Shown here: piece after piece, positions 24,501 through 34,720 of the stretch
How positions within the stretch are numbered: position 1 is the first letter of the stretch
Layout: each line of letters opens with the position of its first letter
Assembly: GCF_004138135.1 (NCBI RefSeq)
Contig: NZ_RYFD01000028.1
Location: 1-59,970 of the forward strand
Length of the DNA stretch: 59,970 nucleotides
Reading direction: 5' to 3'
From: Candidatus Oscillochloris fontis
GTDB taxonomy: Bacteria > Chloroflexota > Chloroflexia > Chloroflexales > Chloroflexaceae
Translations under genes and position numbers: made by a program
The notes under the pieces: generated by a model
Told to the model about the DNA's origin: nothing
Database searches by the model: none
Seen by the model: the letters and a program-made list of their open reading frames with translations, nothing else

Positions 24501-27500
24501 ATGACTACGACCGGCTCATCGCTGATGCAGTTCCTCGGTGAATTACAGGATCGCAAGCAGTTTCGCCAACTCAATTGGCGCGGCACGTTTGTCGAATATC
24601 TCGATCTGGTTGCGCAAGACCCGAAGGTGACGCGCAACGCTTTCCAGCGAGTCTATGACATGATCATGGACTATGGAACCGAGGAGTTTATTGATGCTAA
24701 GAAGCGGCTGATCCGCTACAAGTTCTTTTCGGATGCGACCTTTGATGGCAATGATGCGATCTATGGTCTTGAGATCCCGCTGATGCGGTTGGTCAACTTC
24801 TTTAAGGGTGCGGCCAAGGGTTATGGCACCGAGAAGCGTGTGTTGTTGCTGCATGGCCCGGTTGGCTCTTCCAAGTCTACGATTGTGCGCCGCTTGAAGA
24901 AGGGCATGGAGCACTACTCGAAGACTGATGCCGGGGCTGTCTATACCTACGATTGGTATCTGGGGCCGATTGATGATCCCGCCAGCTTCGATCCGCTGAA
25001 GGTGCCCGAAGTTGAGTGGGAGAAGTGCCCCATGCACGAGGAGCCGCTGCACCTTGTGCCGATGGATCTGCGCGAGCAGATGCTGGAACGGATGAACGAT
25101 GGCCGCCCCAGCGAGGAGCATGTGCGCATCGTTGGCGACCTCTGCCCGGTCTGTCGCTACCACTTCCGCGAACTGATGCGCCGCTATGATGGCGATTGGA
25201 GCCGGGTGACGCAGCATATCCGCGTGCGTCGCCTGCTCTTTAGTGAGCAGGATCGGGTCGGGATCGGTACCTTCCAGCCCAAGGATGAGAAGAACCAGGA
25301 TAGTACCGAGCTGACTGGCGATATTAACTATCGCAAGATTGCGATCTATGGTTCGGATTCTGATCCGCGTGCCTTCAACTTTGATGGTGAGTTCAATATT
25401 GCTAACCGAGGTATCATCGAGTTTGTCGAGATGCTCAAGCTGGATGTGGCCTTCCTCTACGATCTACTGGGGGCGTCGCAGGAGCATCGCATCAAGTCGA
25501 AGAAGTTCGCCCAAACCGATATTGATGAGGTCATCGTTGGGCATAGTGTGGCGGGTGATACGCCCATTCCCTATCGCTACCGGGGTACGGTGCAGTGGGC
25601 GACGCTGGAGCGCATGCATGAGACCTTCGCCGCCTCCGCTGAGGGCCTCGAAGTGCTCGCCTACGACTTTGAGCGCCAGCAGGTGCAGTGGACACCGGTC
25701 AAGTCGGTCTTTCGCCACCGCTTCACGGGCGATATGTACACCTCCTCACAGAAGTGGGGGGTGATCGAGACGACGCCGAACCACTCGATCTATGATCGGA
25801 CAGGCCACACCTTCTACCCGGAAGATCGGCACGAGATGATGGCCTTACGCCGCTTTGATGCGGCCTTCGAGGCTGATGGCGATGCTGCGCTGATTGATGT
25901 GGTGGCCGAGATTGCGGGCTTTATCGGCAGTGAGGCGCGCACCTTCGCCGATGGCCAGCCGATCACGCGGCCATGCCAGCCCGGTTGGGCGCGGCTCGAT
26001 CTGCCACGCCACGCGACGGCGATTCGTAGCCAGTACCATCCGTTGGCTGATGCCGAGGCGTTGAAGGATCTCATCACGGTGCTAGTCTGGTATGCCACCG
26101 AGGGCCATGTGAATGGACAGAATGGCGGCATCGTGATTAGTCAGGCGGATCGTGAGGAGCTTGAGCGGGTGCGGGCAGCATACTCGCGGATCTCTACCGC
26201 TGATGGCTCGATTGATGCTGGGGCCAAGACCGATTCGGCGTGGCGGCTCTACTTGGGGTCGCAGGCGATTGCACGCTTGGCGGTGCATCATTGTGGTGAG
26301 GGCGCGGCCCAAAAGCGCCTGCCCGATTTCCTCTTTGGCCTGCCATCCGATCTGCTCCAGCATGCCTTCGATGAACTGATGCGTACCGATGGCTCGCGCA
26401 AGCTGAGTGCGCAGCTTACCCGCACGGCTTCGCCTACCTACCGCGAGCAGTTCTTTGAGTATAAGAGCATCTCGCCCATGCTGGCGGCGCAGGTGGGTAC
26501 GCTGGCGACGATGCTGGGCTATGACTATAGCGTCTATGCGGCTGAACGCCCGGAGCGCGAGCCGGCCTATCGCATCCGCTTTGTCTCTGGTGAGGGTAAG
26601 CGCGGCGGTCGCCATGATCGCTTCGAGGCGCGCCTGCATAGCCGTGCGGTTGATGATCTCTGGGTATATGACATCGAGTGCGTCGGCCTGCACAACTTTG
26701 TGTGTGGGGTCGGCAATGTGGTCTGCCACAACACCAACGAGCCTGAGTATCGCCGCCTCGAAAACAACGAATTCATGGAGGCACTCAAGGATCGCACTGT
26801 GCGCATTGACATCCCCTATGTCACGCGCTTGCGCGATGAGGTGCGGATCTATGAGCGCGACTTCAACAATCGTAAGGTGCGCGTGCATATCGCGCCACAT
26901 ACCCTTGAGGTCGCGGCGATGTGGGCAGTGCTGACGCGCCTGGAAGATCCGAAGAAGCCCAATCTGACCATGCTTCAGAAGTTGAAGCTCTATAACGGTA
27001 AGACCCTGCCGGGCTTCACCGAGGATAACATCAAGGAGTTGCGCAAGGAGGCCATGCGCGAGGGCATGGAGGGCATTTCGGCGCGCTATATTCAGGATAA
27101 GATCTCGAATGCGCTGGTGAGTAATCAGGAAGAGGGCTATATCAACCCCTTCATGGTGCTCAACGAGTTGGAGAGTGGCCTCAAGAACCACGCCCTGATT
27201 AGTAATGAGGAAGATCGCAAACGCTACCGCGATCTCTTGGCGACGGTGCGCGAGGAGTATACCGAGATCGTCAAGAACGAGGTGCAGCGCGCCATCTCCG
27301 CCGATGAGGAGGCGATTAAGCGTCTGGCGGGCAACTATATTGACAACATCAAAGCCTATACCCAGCGCGAGAAGGTGCGTAACCGCTATACCGGCCAGTA
27401 CGAGGAACCCGATGAGCGTCTGATGCGTAGTATTGAGGAGAAGATTGACATCCCCGAATCGCGCAAGGACGATTTCCGCCGCGAGATCATGAACTACATC

Positions 27501-27773
27501 GGCGCGTTGGCAGTTGAGGGCAAGACCTTCAACTATCGCACCAACGAGCGGCTGCACAAGGCACTCGAACTCAAGCTCTTTGAGGATCAGAAGGACAGTA
27601 TCAAGCTCACCTCGCTCGTCTCGCGGGTGATTGACCAGGACACCCAAGAGAAGATTGATGTGGTCAAGGCGCGCCTCATCCGCGATTTTGGCTACAATGA
27701 GCAGAGCGCCACCGATGTGCTCAACTATGTGGCCTCGATCTTTGCACGTGGTGATACGCGGGGGAGTTATTAG
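24501..27773 (+). CDS. prkA: PrkA serine protein kinase (AAA+) interrupted by an in-frame intein
   Basis: The 1090-residue reading consists of a PrkA of 694 residues with a 396-residue intein inside. N-terminal extein: Walker [10 protein letters not shown] (118-126), Cys/His-rich zinc-like segment around 175-235, and Walker B region [10 protein letters not shown] (about 302-311). The host protein is cut between EVIVGH (ending at His348) and TNEPEYRR, the sensor-1 strand that in uninterrupted PrkA reads ...HTNE. The C-terminal extein carries the kinase-like part ([17 protein letters not shown] onward). PrkA, YhbH (YeaH) and SpoVR (YcgB) form a conserved stress/starvation module, and both partners are downstream here. 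The ATG at 24501 has GGAGG eight bases upstream; a TTG at 24462 overlaps the leader. Confidence 0.93.
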   Translation: MTTTGSSLMQFLGELQDRKQFRQLNWRGTFVEYLDLVAQDPKVTRNAFQRVYDMIMDYGTEEFIDAKKRLIRYKFFSDATFDGNDAIYGLEIPLMRLVNFFKGAAKGYGTEKRVLLLHGPVGSSKSTIVRRLKKGMEHYSKTDAGAVYTYDWYLGPIDDPASFDPLKVPEVEWEKCPMHEEPLHLVPMDLREQMLERMNDGRPSEEHVRIVGDLCPVCRYHFRELMRRYDGDWSRVTQHIRVRRLLFSEQDRVGIGTFQPKDEKNQDSTELTGDINYRKIAIYGSDSDPRAFNFDGEFNIANRGIIEFVEMLKLDVAFLYDLLGASQEHRIKSKKFAQTDIDEVIVGHSVAGDTPIPYRYRGTVQWATLERMHETFAASAEGLEVLAYDFERQQVQWTPVKSVFRHRFTGDMYTSSQKWGVIETTPNHSIYDRTGHTFYPEDRHEMMALRRFDAAFEADGDAALIDVVAEIAGFIGSEARTFADGQPITRPCQPGWARLDLPRHATAIRSQYHPLADAEALKDLITVLVWYATEGHVNGQNGGIVISQADREELERVRAAYSRISTADGSIDAGAKTDSAWRLYLGSQAIARLAVHHCGEGAAQKRLPDFLFGLPSDLLQHAFDELMRTDGSRKLSAQLTRTASPTYREQFFEYKSISPMLAAQVGTLATMLGYDYSVYAAERPEREPAYRIRFVSGEGKRGGRHDRFEARLHSRAVDDLWVYDIECVGLHNFVCGVGNVVCHNTNEPEYRRLENNEFMEALKDRTVRIDIPYVTRLRDEVRIYERDFNNRKVRVHIAPHTLEVAAMWAVLTRLEDPKKPNLTMLQKLKLYNGKTLPGFTEDNIKELRKEAMREGMEGISARYIQDKISNALVSNQEEGYINPFMVLNELESGLKNHALISNEEDRKRYRDLLATVREEYTEIVKNEVQRAISADEEAIKRLAGNYIDNIKAYTQREKVRNRYTGQYEEPDERLMRSIEEKIDIPESRKDDFRREIMNYIGALAVEGKTFNYRTNERLHKALELKLFEDQKDSIKLTSLVSRVIDQDTQEKIDVVKARLIRDFGYNEQSATDVLNYVASIFARGDTRGSY
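25545..26732 (+). other. PrkA intein with LAGLIDADG-type homing endonuclease
   Basis: Residues 349-744 of the precursor. Splicing blocks are all present: N-terminal Ser1 ([14 protein letters not shown]), block [10 protein letters not shown] with the Thr-x-x-His pair, block [16 protein letters not shown], and block G VVCHN ending His-Asn, followed by Thr as +1 residue. The central part has two degenerate dodecapeptide motifs, [16 protein letters not shown] (about 26067-26114) and [17 protein letters not shown] (about 26352-26402), the mark of LAGLIDADG endonucleases that spread inteins. It sits in the most conserved part of the AAA+ site, next to sensor 1, so unspliced PrkA should be inactive. 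All splice-site residues look functional. Confidence 0.93.
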
Positions 27774-27782
27774 TACAGGGGA

Positions 27783-27870
27783 GATCTTAGGTGTTGGTGT
27801 TTGGCGGCTACGCCGCCAAACACCAACACCTAAGATCCTGCGGGGGCGGCGCAGCCGCCCCCGCCCCCCC
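27783..27870. repeat. three-hairpin repeat, copy C
   Basis: Perfect 26-base arms (27783-27808, 27812-27837) with tip GGC-TAC-GCC are followed by CCTGCGGGGGCGGC / GCCGCCCCCGC, the second hairpin of the family in reversed orientation. It lies 10 bases after the prkA stop and probably terminates or attenuates transcription into yhbH, which has its own promoter just beyond. Confidence 0.8.
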
Positions 27871-27881
27871 ACTGGCATGGA

Positions 27882-27887
27882 TACAAT
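27882..27887 (+). promoter_or_regulatory. -10 element giving a probably leaderless yhbH mRNA
   Basis: TACAAT is followed by exactly six bases and the ATG at 27894, the same spacing as at the 4291 gene. No ribosome-binding site is present between the repeat and the ATG, consistent with a leaderless start. Confidence 0.45.
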
Positions 27888-27893
27888 AAACCT

Positions 27894-29003
27894 ATGTCAA
27901 TGAAACGTGTTGACCGCGACCTGAACCGTTTTCGGCAGATTGTGCGCGGTAAAATCAAGAAGGATCTGCGTAAGTACATGTCGCACGGCGAGATGATCGG
28001 GCGGCAAGGCAAGCGCTTGGTCAGCATCCCCTTGCCTTCGATTGACCTACCCCAGTTCCGCTACGGGGCCAAACAGGGCGGCGGGGTGGGGCAGGGCGAG
28101 GGCGATGTGGGCGACCCGGTGGGTCAGGGTGATCCGCAGCCGGGCCAGGGTGAAGCCGGAGCGGAGCCGGGGCAGCATGTGCTCGAAGTAGATATGACGT
28201 TGGAGGAACTGGCGGCGATTCTGGGTGAGGAGCTGCAACTGCCCAACATCCAGCCCAAGGGGCGCAAGAACCTGATCAGCGAGAAGGATCGCTATGTCGG
28301 CATCCGCCGCACTGGCCCCAACTCGCTGCGCCACTTCAAGCGAACCTACCGCGAAGCCCTGCGCCGCCAGATCTCGTCGGGGGAGTATGATCAGGCCGAT
28401 CCGATTGTGGTGCCCATCCGTGAGGATATGCGCTATCGCTCCTGGAAGGAGACGCTGCAACCAGAGAGTAACGCGGTTATCATCTATATTATGGATGTCT
28501 CTGGCTCGATGGGCACCGAACAGAAGGAGTTGGTGCGCATCACCGCCTTCTGGATCGAGACCTGGTTGCGCTCGCAGTACAAGGAGATCGAGATCCGCTA
28601 TATTGTCCACGATGCGGCGGCTAAGGAGGTGGATCATGAGACCTTCTACCACATCCGCGAGGGTGGCGGCACCAAGATCTCCTCGGCCTATAAGCTCTGC
28701 AACCGCCTGATTGATGAGCGCTACCCGGCGAGTGAGTGGAATATCTACCCTTTCCACTTCTCCGATGGTGATAACTGGGGTGGCGGCGATACCCGCGAGT
28801 GTGTCGAGTTGCTCAGGAATGAGATCCTACCCAAAGTCAACCAGTTCTGCTATGGGCAGGTACGCTCGCTCTACGGCTCTGGCCGCTTTGCGCATGATCT
28901 TGAGGAGTTGTTGGGGGTTGATGAGCGCGTAGTGGTGAGTGAGATCGCCGAACGCGATGACATCTATGATACGATCAAAGATTTTTTAGGCAAGGGTAAG
29001 TGA
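27894..29003 (+). CDS. yhbH: YhbH/YeaH family protein (DUF444, VWA-like)
   Basis: A 369-residue DUF444 protein. [26 protein letters not shown] at the N-terminus, a Gly/Gln-rich linker (about 60-95), and a C-terminal von Willebrand A-like domain with the MIDAS motif DVSGSMG (about 200) and a later [13 protein letters not shown] segment. It works with PrkA and SpoVR in a stationary-phase/stress module whose biochemistry is incompletely known. A second ATG two codons in (MKRVDRD) is an alternative start. There is no usable ribosome site; a TACAAT hexamer six bases before the ATG suggests a leaderless message. The stop overlaps the start of the next gene (GTGA). Confidence 0.93.
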   Translation: MSMKRVDRDLNRFRQIVRGKIKKDLRKYMSHGEMIGRQGKRLVSIPLPSIDLPQFRYGAKQGGGVGQGEGDVGDPVGQGDPQPGQGEAGAEPGQHVLEVDMTLEELAAILGEELQLPNIQPKGRKNLISEKDRYVGIRRTGPNSLRHFKRTYREALRRQISSGEYDQADPIVVPIREDMRYRSWKETLQPESNAVIIYIMDVSGSMGTEQKELVRITAFWIETWLRSQYKEIEIRYIVHDAAAKEVDHETFYHIREGGGTKISSAYKLCNRLIDERYPASEWNIYPFHFSDGDNWGGGDTRECVELLRNEILPKVNQFCYGQVRSLYGSGRFAHDLEELLGVDERVVVSEIAERDDIYDTIKDFLGKGK

Positions 29004-31156
29004 AGTCGCTCTTTCATACCGATCCACCATGGCGCATCCTGCCACCACTGTTCTTGGGTCTGTGTACCCTGGTGTTGACTCTGGTCTACTATGGTGGTGC
29101 CTACCGCACACAGGTGCGGGCCGAGGATCGCTTTCGTGACATCTTCGTTGGCTTTCAGTCTCTAGAGGGTGGCACCGAGCTACCCTATCGCTGGACGAAG
29201 GGCGAGGGTGTCGTCTGTTTGCCCGCTGCCGGAGCGACCCGCCCGCTCGGTATGTTGCGTCTGGATCTGGTAGGTAGCTCCTTCTCTGGCATTGCCGATC
29301 TGGAGTTGCGTATGGTCGGGGTGAGTCTGCCCCTCCAACTCGCCCCGGATCACCGGCGCTACCACCTACTCATCCCGCCCGACCCTAGCCCCGGCGCACT
29401 CTGCCTACACATGCTGAGTGAAGTCTTTGTGCCAGGGAATGGCCGGGTGGCCGGAGTTGGCTTGCGGGTGGCCGAGTTCCGCCTGCTTGTCCCCGCCTTC
29501 CCGCCATGGGGCCAACTCAGCGTGAATCTCTGGCTGAGTGTGGGCGGCTACTGGCTATTGCGGCGGCTGCGTGTAGCGTGGTGGTTGGGGTTAGGGGCGG
29601 TGCTGCTGCTGCTGCTCCTGATCGGGCTAGGAGTGATCCAAGGGCATCTGCGGGTGGCCCCCAACCTGCCCTTTTGGAGCGCCTTTGCCGCGCTGGCGCT
29701 GGCGGCCAGTATGGCCGCGCTGCTACTCTACCAGGGTGTCGCTCCGCGTTTGCGTATCTGGCAGCGCGAGCTAACCGGGGTGACGCTGATCAGCATGTTG
29801 CTGGGGGTGGGGTGGTACCAGTTGGCGCATCTCCCCGGCTATATCTGGCCCTTCCCGCTGATGGCGCGTGGTGGCACGATGCTCACATGGATGGCCATCT
29901 GGCCCACCCTGGGTGCCGCGCTCTTCATCGCGCTGGTGCTCTTCTGGCTGCGGCGTGAAACACCGCCCCATGCGGCGCTGGTGGTTGGGAGTAGCTGGCT
30001 GGCCGCCTTCAGCCTGCCAGTGATGCTCAAAGCCAGCGTGCGCGGCTGGGATACGCTCTTCCAGACCTTTGCGCTGCAAGAGGGCGACTATATCCGCGAT
30101 GTGCCGCTGGTTGCCAACGATCCGCTGGCCTTTGTGCGTGGCTACGTGGCGCAGATGCCCGATCTGGTGCTGCATAACAAGACCCACCCACCCGGTAATA
30201 CGCTCTTCCTCTGGGTGGTCGAGCGCATCTTCGGCGCGGGGCCAGAACCCGCCACCTGGGTGGTGGTTGCCATTGCGGCGCTGGCGGTGTGGCCCACCTA
30301 CCTGCTGGCGCGGCGCATCAGCGGCTGGCGGGCGGGTATCCTGGCGGCGGCGATCACCACCCTGTTGCCCGCCGCGATGGCCTACAATGTGGTTTCGATG
30401 GATGCACTATTGGCAACCCTCTTGGCCTGGGCGATCTACGCGCTCTATGTGGCCTTCGCCCCGATGGGTGACAATGCCGAACGTGCCGCACTGGTTGCGG
30501 GGCTACTCCTCGCACTGGGGCTTTTCTTCAGCTTTACCACGCTAATGGTGGCGTTGGTTGCGGCGGCGCTGCTGCTCTGGCAACTCTGGCAGCGGCCCTA
30601 CGACCCGGCGGCGCTGCGCCGCTGGGTCGGGTTGGCAGTGCGGGTGCTGGCCATGATGCTGCTGGTACACCTGGGGCTGTGGATCTTCACTGGCTATAAC
30701 AGCCTGGATGCCTTCGTTATGGGCACGGCCAACAATACCATTGATGTCAGTAACCGCATCTCGCCGCTAGGACTCTCCAGCTACCTCTTCTTCTTGGCGG
30801 TCAACGCGGTATCTTATGGCTGGTTCCTGGGGCCATGGCCACTCTATCGGCTGCTGAACAGTGCCAACCAAGCGGTTGGGCGGCTTGGCAACCCGGCCAC
30901 AGCCGCGCAGCAGAACAATGCGCTCGGCCTGGGGATGCTGCTGCTTATTGGTGGGATGCTTGGGTCGGGACTCTTCTTCCGCGAGATTGAACGTATCTGG
31001 CTCTTTAGCCATATTCTCATCGCCACAACCCTAGCTAGTGGTATCATGGATGAAGAACGAGGGCGACGCACCCAGATTGTCGTGGCTGGGTTGCTGCTAA
31101 CCACCCTCTTCGTCCACAGTCTCATCTTCCGCAGCATCCTGCGTATCTCGTGGTGA
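29000..31156 (+). CDS. GT-C-fold membrane glycosyltransferase-like protein
   Basis: A 718-residue protein with an N-terminal membrane segment, an extracytoplasmic domain of about 130 residues with a [14 protein letters not shown] stretch, and then about twelve hydrophobic segments. A loop reading [13 protein letters not shown] after a TM segment resembles the acceptor/donor loop of GT39/GT83-type enzymes that use polyprenyl-linked sugars. It shares the N-terminal plan with the protein at 8999-10990. The GTG start overlaps the yhbH stop by four bases, so it is cotranslated with the stress module. It originally stood only about 15 bases from spoVR before a MITE inserted there. Its role in that module is unknown. 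Confidence 0.75.
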   Translation: MKSLFHTDPPWRILPPLFLGLCTLVLTLVYYGGAYRTQVRAEDRFRDIFVGFQSLEGGTELPYRWTKGEGVVCLPAAGATRPLGMLRLDLVGSSFSGIADLELRMVGVSLPLQLAPDHRRYHLLIPPDPSPGALCLHMLSEVFVPGNGRVAGVGLRVAEFRLLVPAFPPWGQLSVNLWLSVGGYWLLRRLRVAWWLGLGAVLLLLLLIGLGVIQGHLRVAPNLPFWSAFAALALAASMAALLLYQGVAPRLRIWQRELTGVTLISMLLGVGWYQLAHLPGYIWPFPLMARGGTMLTWMAIWPTLGAALFIALVLFWLRRETPPHAALVVGSSWLAAFSLPVMLKASVRGWDTLFQTFALQEGDYIRDVPLVANDPLAFVRGYVAQMPDLVLHNKTHPPGNTLFLWVVERIFGAGPEPATWVVVAIAALAVWPTYLLARRISGWRAGILAAAITTLLPAAMAYNVVSMDALLATLLAWAIYALYVAFAPMGDNAERAALVAGLLLALGLFFSFTTLMVALVAAALLLWQLWQRPYDPAALRRWVGLAVRVLAMMLLVHLGLWIFTGYNSLDAFVMGTANNTIDVSNRISPLGLSSYLFFLAVNAVSYGWFLGPWPLYRLLNSANQAVGRLGNPATAAQQNNALGLGMLLLIGGMLGSGLFFREIERIWLFSHILIATTLASGIMDEERGRRTQIVVAGLLLTTLFVHSLIFRSILRISW

Positions 31157-31159
31157 GAG

Positions 31160-31309
31160 GTAACTGTTCACCGTTCTCCTAGCATTCAGGTTTTGACGCA
31201 AAGACGCCAAGGCGCAAAGCCTTCACGAGAGAGTCCAATCACAATCTTTGCGTCTTTGCGCCTTGGCGTCAACACGAGAATTCTGTTTACCCCAAGTGTG
31301 AATAGTTAT
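31160..31309. mobile_element. MITE copy with 8-bp target duplication between the membrane gene and spoVR
   Basis: The 150-bp element starts GTAACTGTTCACCG and ends AAGTGTGAATAGTTAT. GGTGAGAG stands on both sides (31152-31159 and 31310-31317); the left copy includes the TGA stop of the upstream gene and the right copy is next to the spoVR ribosome site. The core is GACGCAAAGACGCCAAGG and its inverse. Confidence 0.88.
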
Positions 31310-31327
31310 GGTGAGAGAGGGGGTTCT

Positions 31328-32824
31328 ATGCGCAACACCCGCCTACCTGCCAACCTAGAGGCCGCCCGCGAAGAGATCGAGACCCATGCGCGTGCCTATG
31401 GCCTCGATTTCTTCCCCATCATCTATGAAGTGTTGGATTACCGCACGCTCTATGAGACGGCGGCGATGGGCGGTTTTCCGACGCGCTACCCGCATTGGCG
31501 CTTCGGCATGGATTTTGACCAGTTGATGAAGGGCCATATCTGGCAGGGTTCAACAATCTATGAGATGGTGATCAATACCAACCCCTCCTACGCCTATTTG
31601 CTGGAGGGCAACGAAGATGTGACCCAGAAGATGGTCATGGCGCATGTGACCGGGCATGTGGACTTCTTCAAACACAATATGTGGTTTGCCCACACCAACC
31701 GCAAGATGCTTGATGCCATGGCCAACCATGCCACACGCATCCAGCGCATCATTGATCGGATTGGCTATGATGTAGTTGAGGAGTTCATTGACACCTGCCT
31801 CTCGCTCGAAAACCTGATTGACTACCACTCGCCCTACATCAAGCGCCCCGACTCCCACACCCCCCAGCCGCTGGTGGGCGAAGAGGAGCCACAGGTGGCG
31901 CAGGGCTTGCGGGTAGAGCGCGACTATATGCGCGATTACATCAATCCGCCGGAGTATCTGGCCGCGCAGCGCCAGAAGATCGAGGAAGAACGGGCCAAAC
32001 AGCGCCGCTTCCCCGAACATCCGCAGCGCGATATTCTGCTCTTCCTCTTGAATTATGCGCCGCTGGAGCGTTGGCAACATACGGTGCTAGAGATTGTGCG
32101 CGATGAAGCCTACTACTTTGCGCCCCAGGGCATGACCAAGATTCTGAATGAGGGTTGGGCCAGTTACTGGCACAGCATGATCATGACCCGCAAGGTGGCG
32201 ACAGCGGCGGAGATCGTCGCGTTTGCTGATCTGCATAGTGGGGTGGTGGCGACGGGCGGCGGGCGGCTGAATCCGTACAAGCTGGGGCTGGAACTGCTGC
32301 GCGATGTGGAAGATCGCTGGAACCGGGGCCGCTTCGGCAAGGAGTACGAGGAGTGTGACGACATCGCCGCCAAGCGTACCTGGGATCGCCAGTTGGGCCT
32401 GGGGCGACAGAAGATCTTTGAGATCCGCAAGCTGTATAATGATGTCACCTTTATTGATGAGTTCCTCACCCCGGAGTTTGTGATCGAGAACAAACTCTTC
32501 TCCTTCCGCTACAACCGCGACACCGACCTCTACGAGATCGCCTCGCGTGAGTTTCAGGAGATCAAGCAGAAGTTGCTCTTCCGGCTCACCAACTTTGGCC
32601 AACCCTTCATTGCAATTGAAGATGGTAATTATAATAATCGCGGCGAAATCTACCTACGCCATCGCCACGAAGGCGTGGATCTGAAGATGGACTACGCCCG
32701 CGACACGATTCGCAATCTGCATCACATCTGGTCACGCCCGATACACTTGGAGACCCGTATTGATGACAAGAAGCGCCTGCTCTCATTTGATGGCAGTGAC
32801 TTCACTGAACGGCGGATAGATTAG
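31328..32824 (+). CDS. spoVR: SpoVR family protein (YcgB-like)
   Basis: A 498-residue SpoVR protein of normal length. Conserved stretches include [46 protein letters not shown]-type (here [18 protein letters not shown]), and [15 protein letters not shown], a histidine-rich set shared by the family. SpoVR is the third component of the PrkA-YhbH-SpoVR module; its activity is not settled. The ATG at 31328 with the purine-rich GAGAGAGGGGG in front is the right start; an in-frame extension to 31193 reads through the MITE and is spurious. The operon link to yhbH and the membrane gene is now interrupted by that insertion. Confidence 0.94.
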   Translation: MRNTRLPANLEAAREEIETHARAYGLDFFPIIYEVLDYRTLYETAAMGGFPTRYPHWRFGMDFDQLMKGHIWQGSTIYEMVINTNPSYAYLLEGNEDVTQKMVMAHVTGHVDFFKHNMWFAHTNRKMLDAMANHATRIQRIIDRIGYDVVEEFIDTCLSLENLIDYHSPYIKRPDSHTPQPLVGEEEPQVAQGLRVERDYMRDYINPPEYLAAQRQKIEEERAKQRRFPEHPQRDILLFLLNYAPLERWQHTVLEIVRDEAYYFAPQGMTKILNEGWASYWHSMIMTRKVATAAEIVAFADLHSGVVATGGGRLNPYKLGLELLRDVEDRWNRGRFGKEYEECDDIAAKRTWDRQLGLGRQKIFEIRKLYNDVTFIDEFLTPEFVIENKLFSFRYNRDTDLYEIASREFQEIKQKLLFRLTNFGQPFIAIEDGNYNNRGEIYLRHRHEGVDLKMDYARDTIRNLHHIWSRPIHLETRIDDKKRLLSFDGSDFTERRID

Positions 32825-32836
32825 GAACCAGCCGGA

Positions 32837-32902
32837 GGGCGAAGCATCGCTCATCATGGGGTCTGGAGAACACGACCTGGGTTGCATGGCGATGCTTCGC
32901 CC
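32837..32902. repeat. GCGAAGCATCGC inverted repeat
   Basis: GGGCGAAGCATCGC (32837-32850) pairs with GCGATGCTTCGCCC (32889-32902) around a 38-base loop. The same arms form a repeat at 45868-45940. It lies between spoVR and prmC and can be mistaken for an N-terminal extension of prmC. Confidence 0.75.
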
Positions 32903-32924
32903 CTACAAGTATGAACAGGTACCA

Positions 32925-33767
32925 GTGATCCTCCTTCATCTCATCAACCTCGCCACCACACGCCTCGTGGTCACCAGTACCACCCCGCGCCTGGATGCAG
33001 AGCTACTCCTCACCCACCTACTCGGCTGGTCGCGGGCTAGGCTGTTGGCCGAGCGCGATGCGCCGATCCCGCCGCAGGTGGCCGAGGCGTTCATGGCGCT
33101 GGTCGAGCGCCGCGCAAGTGGAGAGCCAGTGGCCTATCTGGTGGGCCACAAGGAGTTCTACGGCTACGAGCTACTGGTAGATCGGCGCGTGCTGGTGCCC
33201 CGCCCAGAGACCGAACTGCTGGTGGAGGTGGCGCTGGCCATGCTGGGCGATCATACAGCCGCGTGGCGCATTGCCGACCTCGGCAGCGGCAGCGGGGCGA
33301 TAGCGATAGCCTTGGGGCTACAGCTCCCCCACGCGCAGATCGAGGCGGTGGATCTCTCCCCCGCTGCCCTGGAGGTGGCGGCGGCCAATGTAGAGCGCCA
33401 CGCGCTCAGCGGGCGGGTGCGGCTGGTGCTGGGCGATCTCTGCGCACCCTTGGCCGGGCAGTACGACCTGATCGTCAGTAACCCGCCCTACACCATCCTC
33501 GCCGAAGTCGAGCCGAATGTCCTGGCCCACGAACCCCACCTAGCCCTGGAGGGTGGCGGCGCAGATGGGGCCGACCTCTACCGGCGTATCTTTGCGGCTG
33601 CCCCCAGGTATCTGCGGGCTGGCGGTAGCGTGTTGTGCGAGATCGGCGCGTGGCAGGGCGAGATCGTGAGCGCATTGGCACAGGCCGCCTTCCCCATGGC
33701 CGAGGTGCGCCTCTTCCATGATCTGGCCGGACATCCACGGGTGGTGCGCGTGGCCACCGCAACGTAA
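32925..33767 (+). CDS. prmC: release factor glutamine methyltransferase
   Basis: A 280-residue class I methyltransferase. The N-terminal helical domain has [18 protein letters not shown]; the SAM-binding core reads [15 protein letters not shown] and [16 protein letters not shown]; the catalytic motif NPPYT (in [11 protein letters not shown]) is the one that positions the glutamine of release factors RF1/RF2. [12 protein letters not shown] is also typical of PrmC. The start is uncertain: GTG at 32925 gives the usual PrmC length and an AGGT in front, while ATGs further upstream lie in or just after a repeat. It follows spoVR by 100 bases, without a shared function. Confidence 0.9.
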   Translation: MILLHLINLATTRLVVTSTTPRLDAELLLTHLLGWSRARLLAERDAPIPPQVAEAFMALVERRASGEPVAYLVGHKEFYGYELLVDRRVLVPRPETELLVEVALAMLGDHTAAWRIADLGSGSGAIAIALGLQLPHAQIEAVDLSPAALEVAAANVERHALSGRVRLVLGDLCAPLAGQYDLIVSNPPYTILAEVEPNVLAHEPHLALEGGGADGADLYRRIFAAAPRYLRAGGSVLCEIGAWQGEIVSALAQAAFPMAEVRLFHDLAGHPRVVRVATAT

Positions 33768-33840
33768 TCCACCTGTCATCCATAGCCGTAGTCAACGGCG
33801 CAGCCTCTTCCTATACTAGCAATAGGTAGGAGGAGGATCT

Positions 33841-34482
33841 ATGACAGCACTCTTTGTTGCACTCGGCATTGCCGTTATCACATTGCTCGCCCTGTTGCTC
33901 TGGTTTGTGCCGCACCTGCTCCACCAGCAGGCGCTGCGCAGTTCCGACGAGGCCGCGAAGTTGCGGGATATGTTGCTCGATATGCTCAATGAACAGGAAG
34001 CGGTGACGATGCGCCAATCACAGCTTGGATCATCCATCGCCTACCTGCAAGAACAACTTGAGCAGATGGTGAACCAAGCGCACACAGCGGGAGAGCGTGG
34101 GGCAGGCCCGCGTAGCGCCGCCGATGAGGCCGCGTTGCATCAACTTGAAGATCGGATTAGCGCCTTGCAGGCCCAGATCCAGGGTTGGCTCGATACACGC
34201 GGCAAGGCGCAGCGTGTCGCGAGTACGCAGGATAATGAATCCTGGGCCTATCTGATGAGTCTGCTGGCCGCGATCCAGGAGCGGGTGGGCCAGATCTCGG
34301 TGGATCACGGTAATGTGCAGGTAAGTGTGCATGCGCGGGCGCTGCTCGATGAATTGGAGCAAGAGATGTCCCAACTACGCGGTATCTCCGAGGATATTTC
34401 GACGCTCCAATGGCGCTTGCGGCGTTCGCTGCACGAACGCGAGAGCAACATCCCCTCGCTGCGGGCGCGCACCAGTCCGTAG
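33841..34482 (+). CDS. membrane-anchored coiled-coil protein, function unknown
   Basis: A 213-residue protein: one N-terminal membrane helix (about 3-26), then an almost entirely helical, charged part with heptad-like Leu/Ile spacing (LRDMLLDMLNEQEAV, SSIAYLQEQLEQM, LHQLEDRISALQAQI), a Gly/Ser break near 85-95 and a short basic tail. This resembles many small membrane-bound coiled-coil scaffolds; no catalytic motif is visible. The ATG at 33841 has a very strong AGGAGGAGG ribosome site, and a TATACT hexamer (33812-33817) may be the promoter. I do not recognise a family. Confidence 0.75.
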   Translation: MTALFVALGIAVITLLALLLWFVPHLLHQQALRSSDEAAKLRDMLLDMLNEQEAVTMRQSQLGSSIAYLQEQLEQMVNQAHTAGERGAGPRSAADEAALHQLEDRISALQAQIQGWLDTRGKAQRVASTQDNESWAYLMSLLAAIQERVGQISVDHGNVQVSVHARALLDELEQEMSQLRGISEDISTLQWRLRRSLHERESNIPSLRARTSP

Positions 34483-34498
34483 ATGGCCCGCTGGGCCC

Positions 34499-34618
34499 AG
34501 GGCATGTGCAAGGTCTCCTCCGGTGGGGGTTCGGGGGCGGCGGAAACCGCCCCCGAAAATCTTTTTGGGGGTTTGGGACGCAGCCCCAAGGACTTTGCAC
34601 ATGTTCTGCTGCCGGGCC
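34499..34618. repeat. three-hairpin repeat, copy D, central hairpin missing
   Basis: It begins GGGCATGTGCAAGGTC and ends GGACTTTGCACATG, so both conserved ends are present. The first hairpin (GGGGGCGGCGGAAACCGCCCCC) and the last (GGGACGCAGCCCC-like) are kept, but the variable-arm palindrome is absent. This copy defines the family's ends. Confidence 0.75.
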
Positions 34619-34720
34619 TACAGTCCGGTTTCAACCGGCCCAATCCAAAACCGTTATATACTTACGTTATTATGGATATACGACTGGTAAGATTCGCCCA
34701 CGTAGCGTTAGCAGACTCCT

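Noticed and set aside
25545-26732. The extra segment in PrkA as a lineage-specific domain or a sequencing artefact
   Set aside because: It has splicing-block residues at both boundaries and restores a conserved motif when removed, and codon use is normal.
31193-31327. Upstream extension of spoVR
   Set aside because: These codons are MITE sequence; SpoVR homologues begin close to the ATG at 31328.
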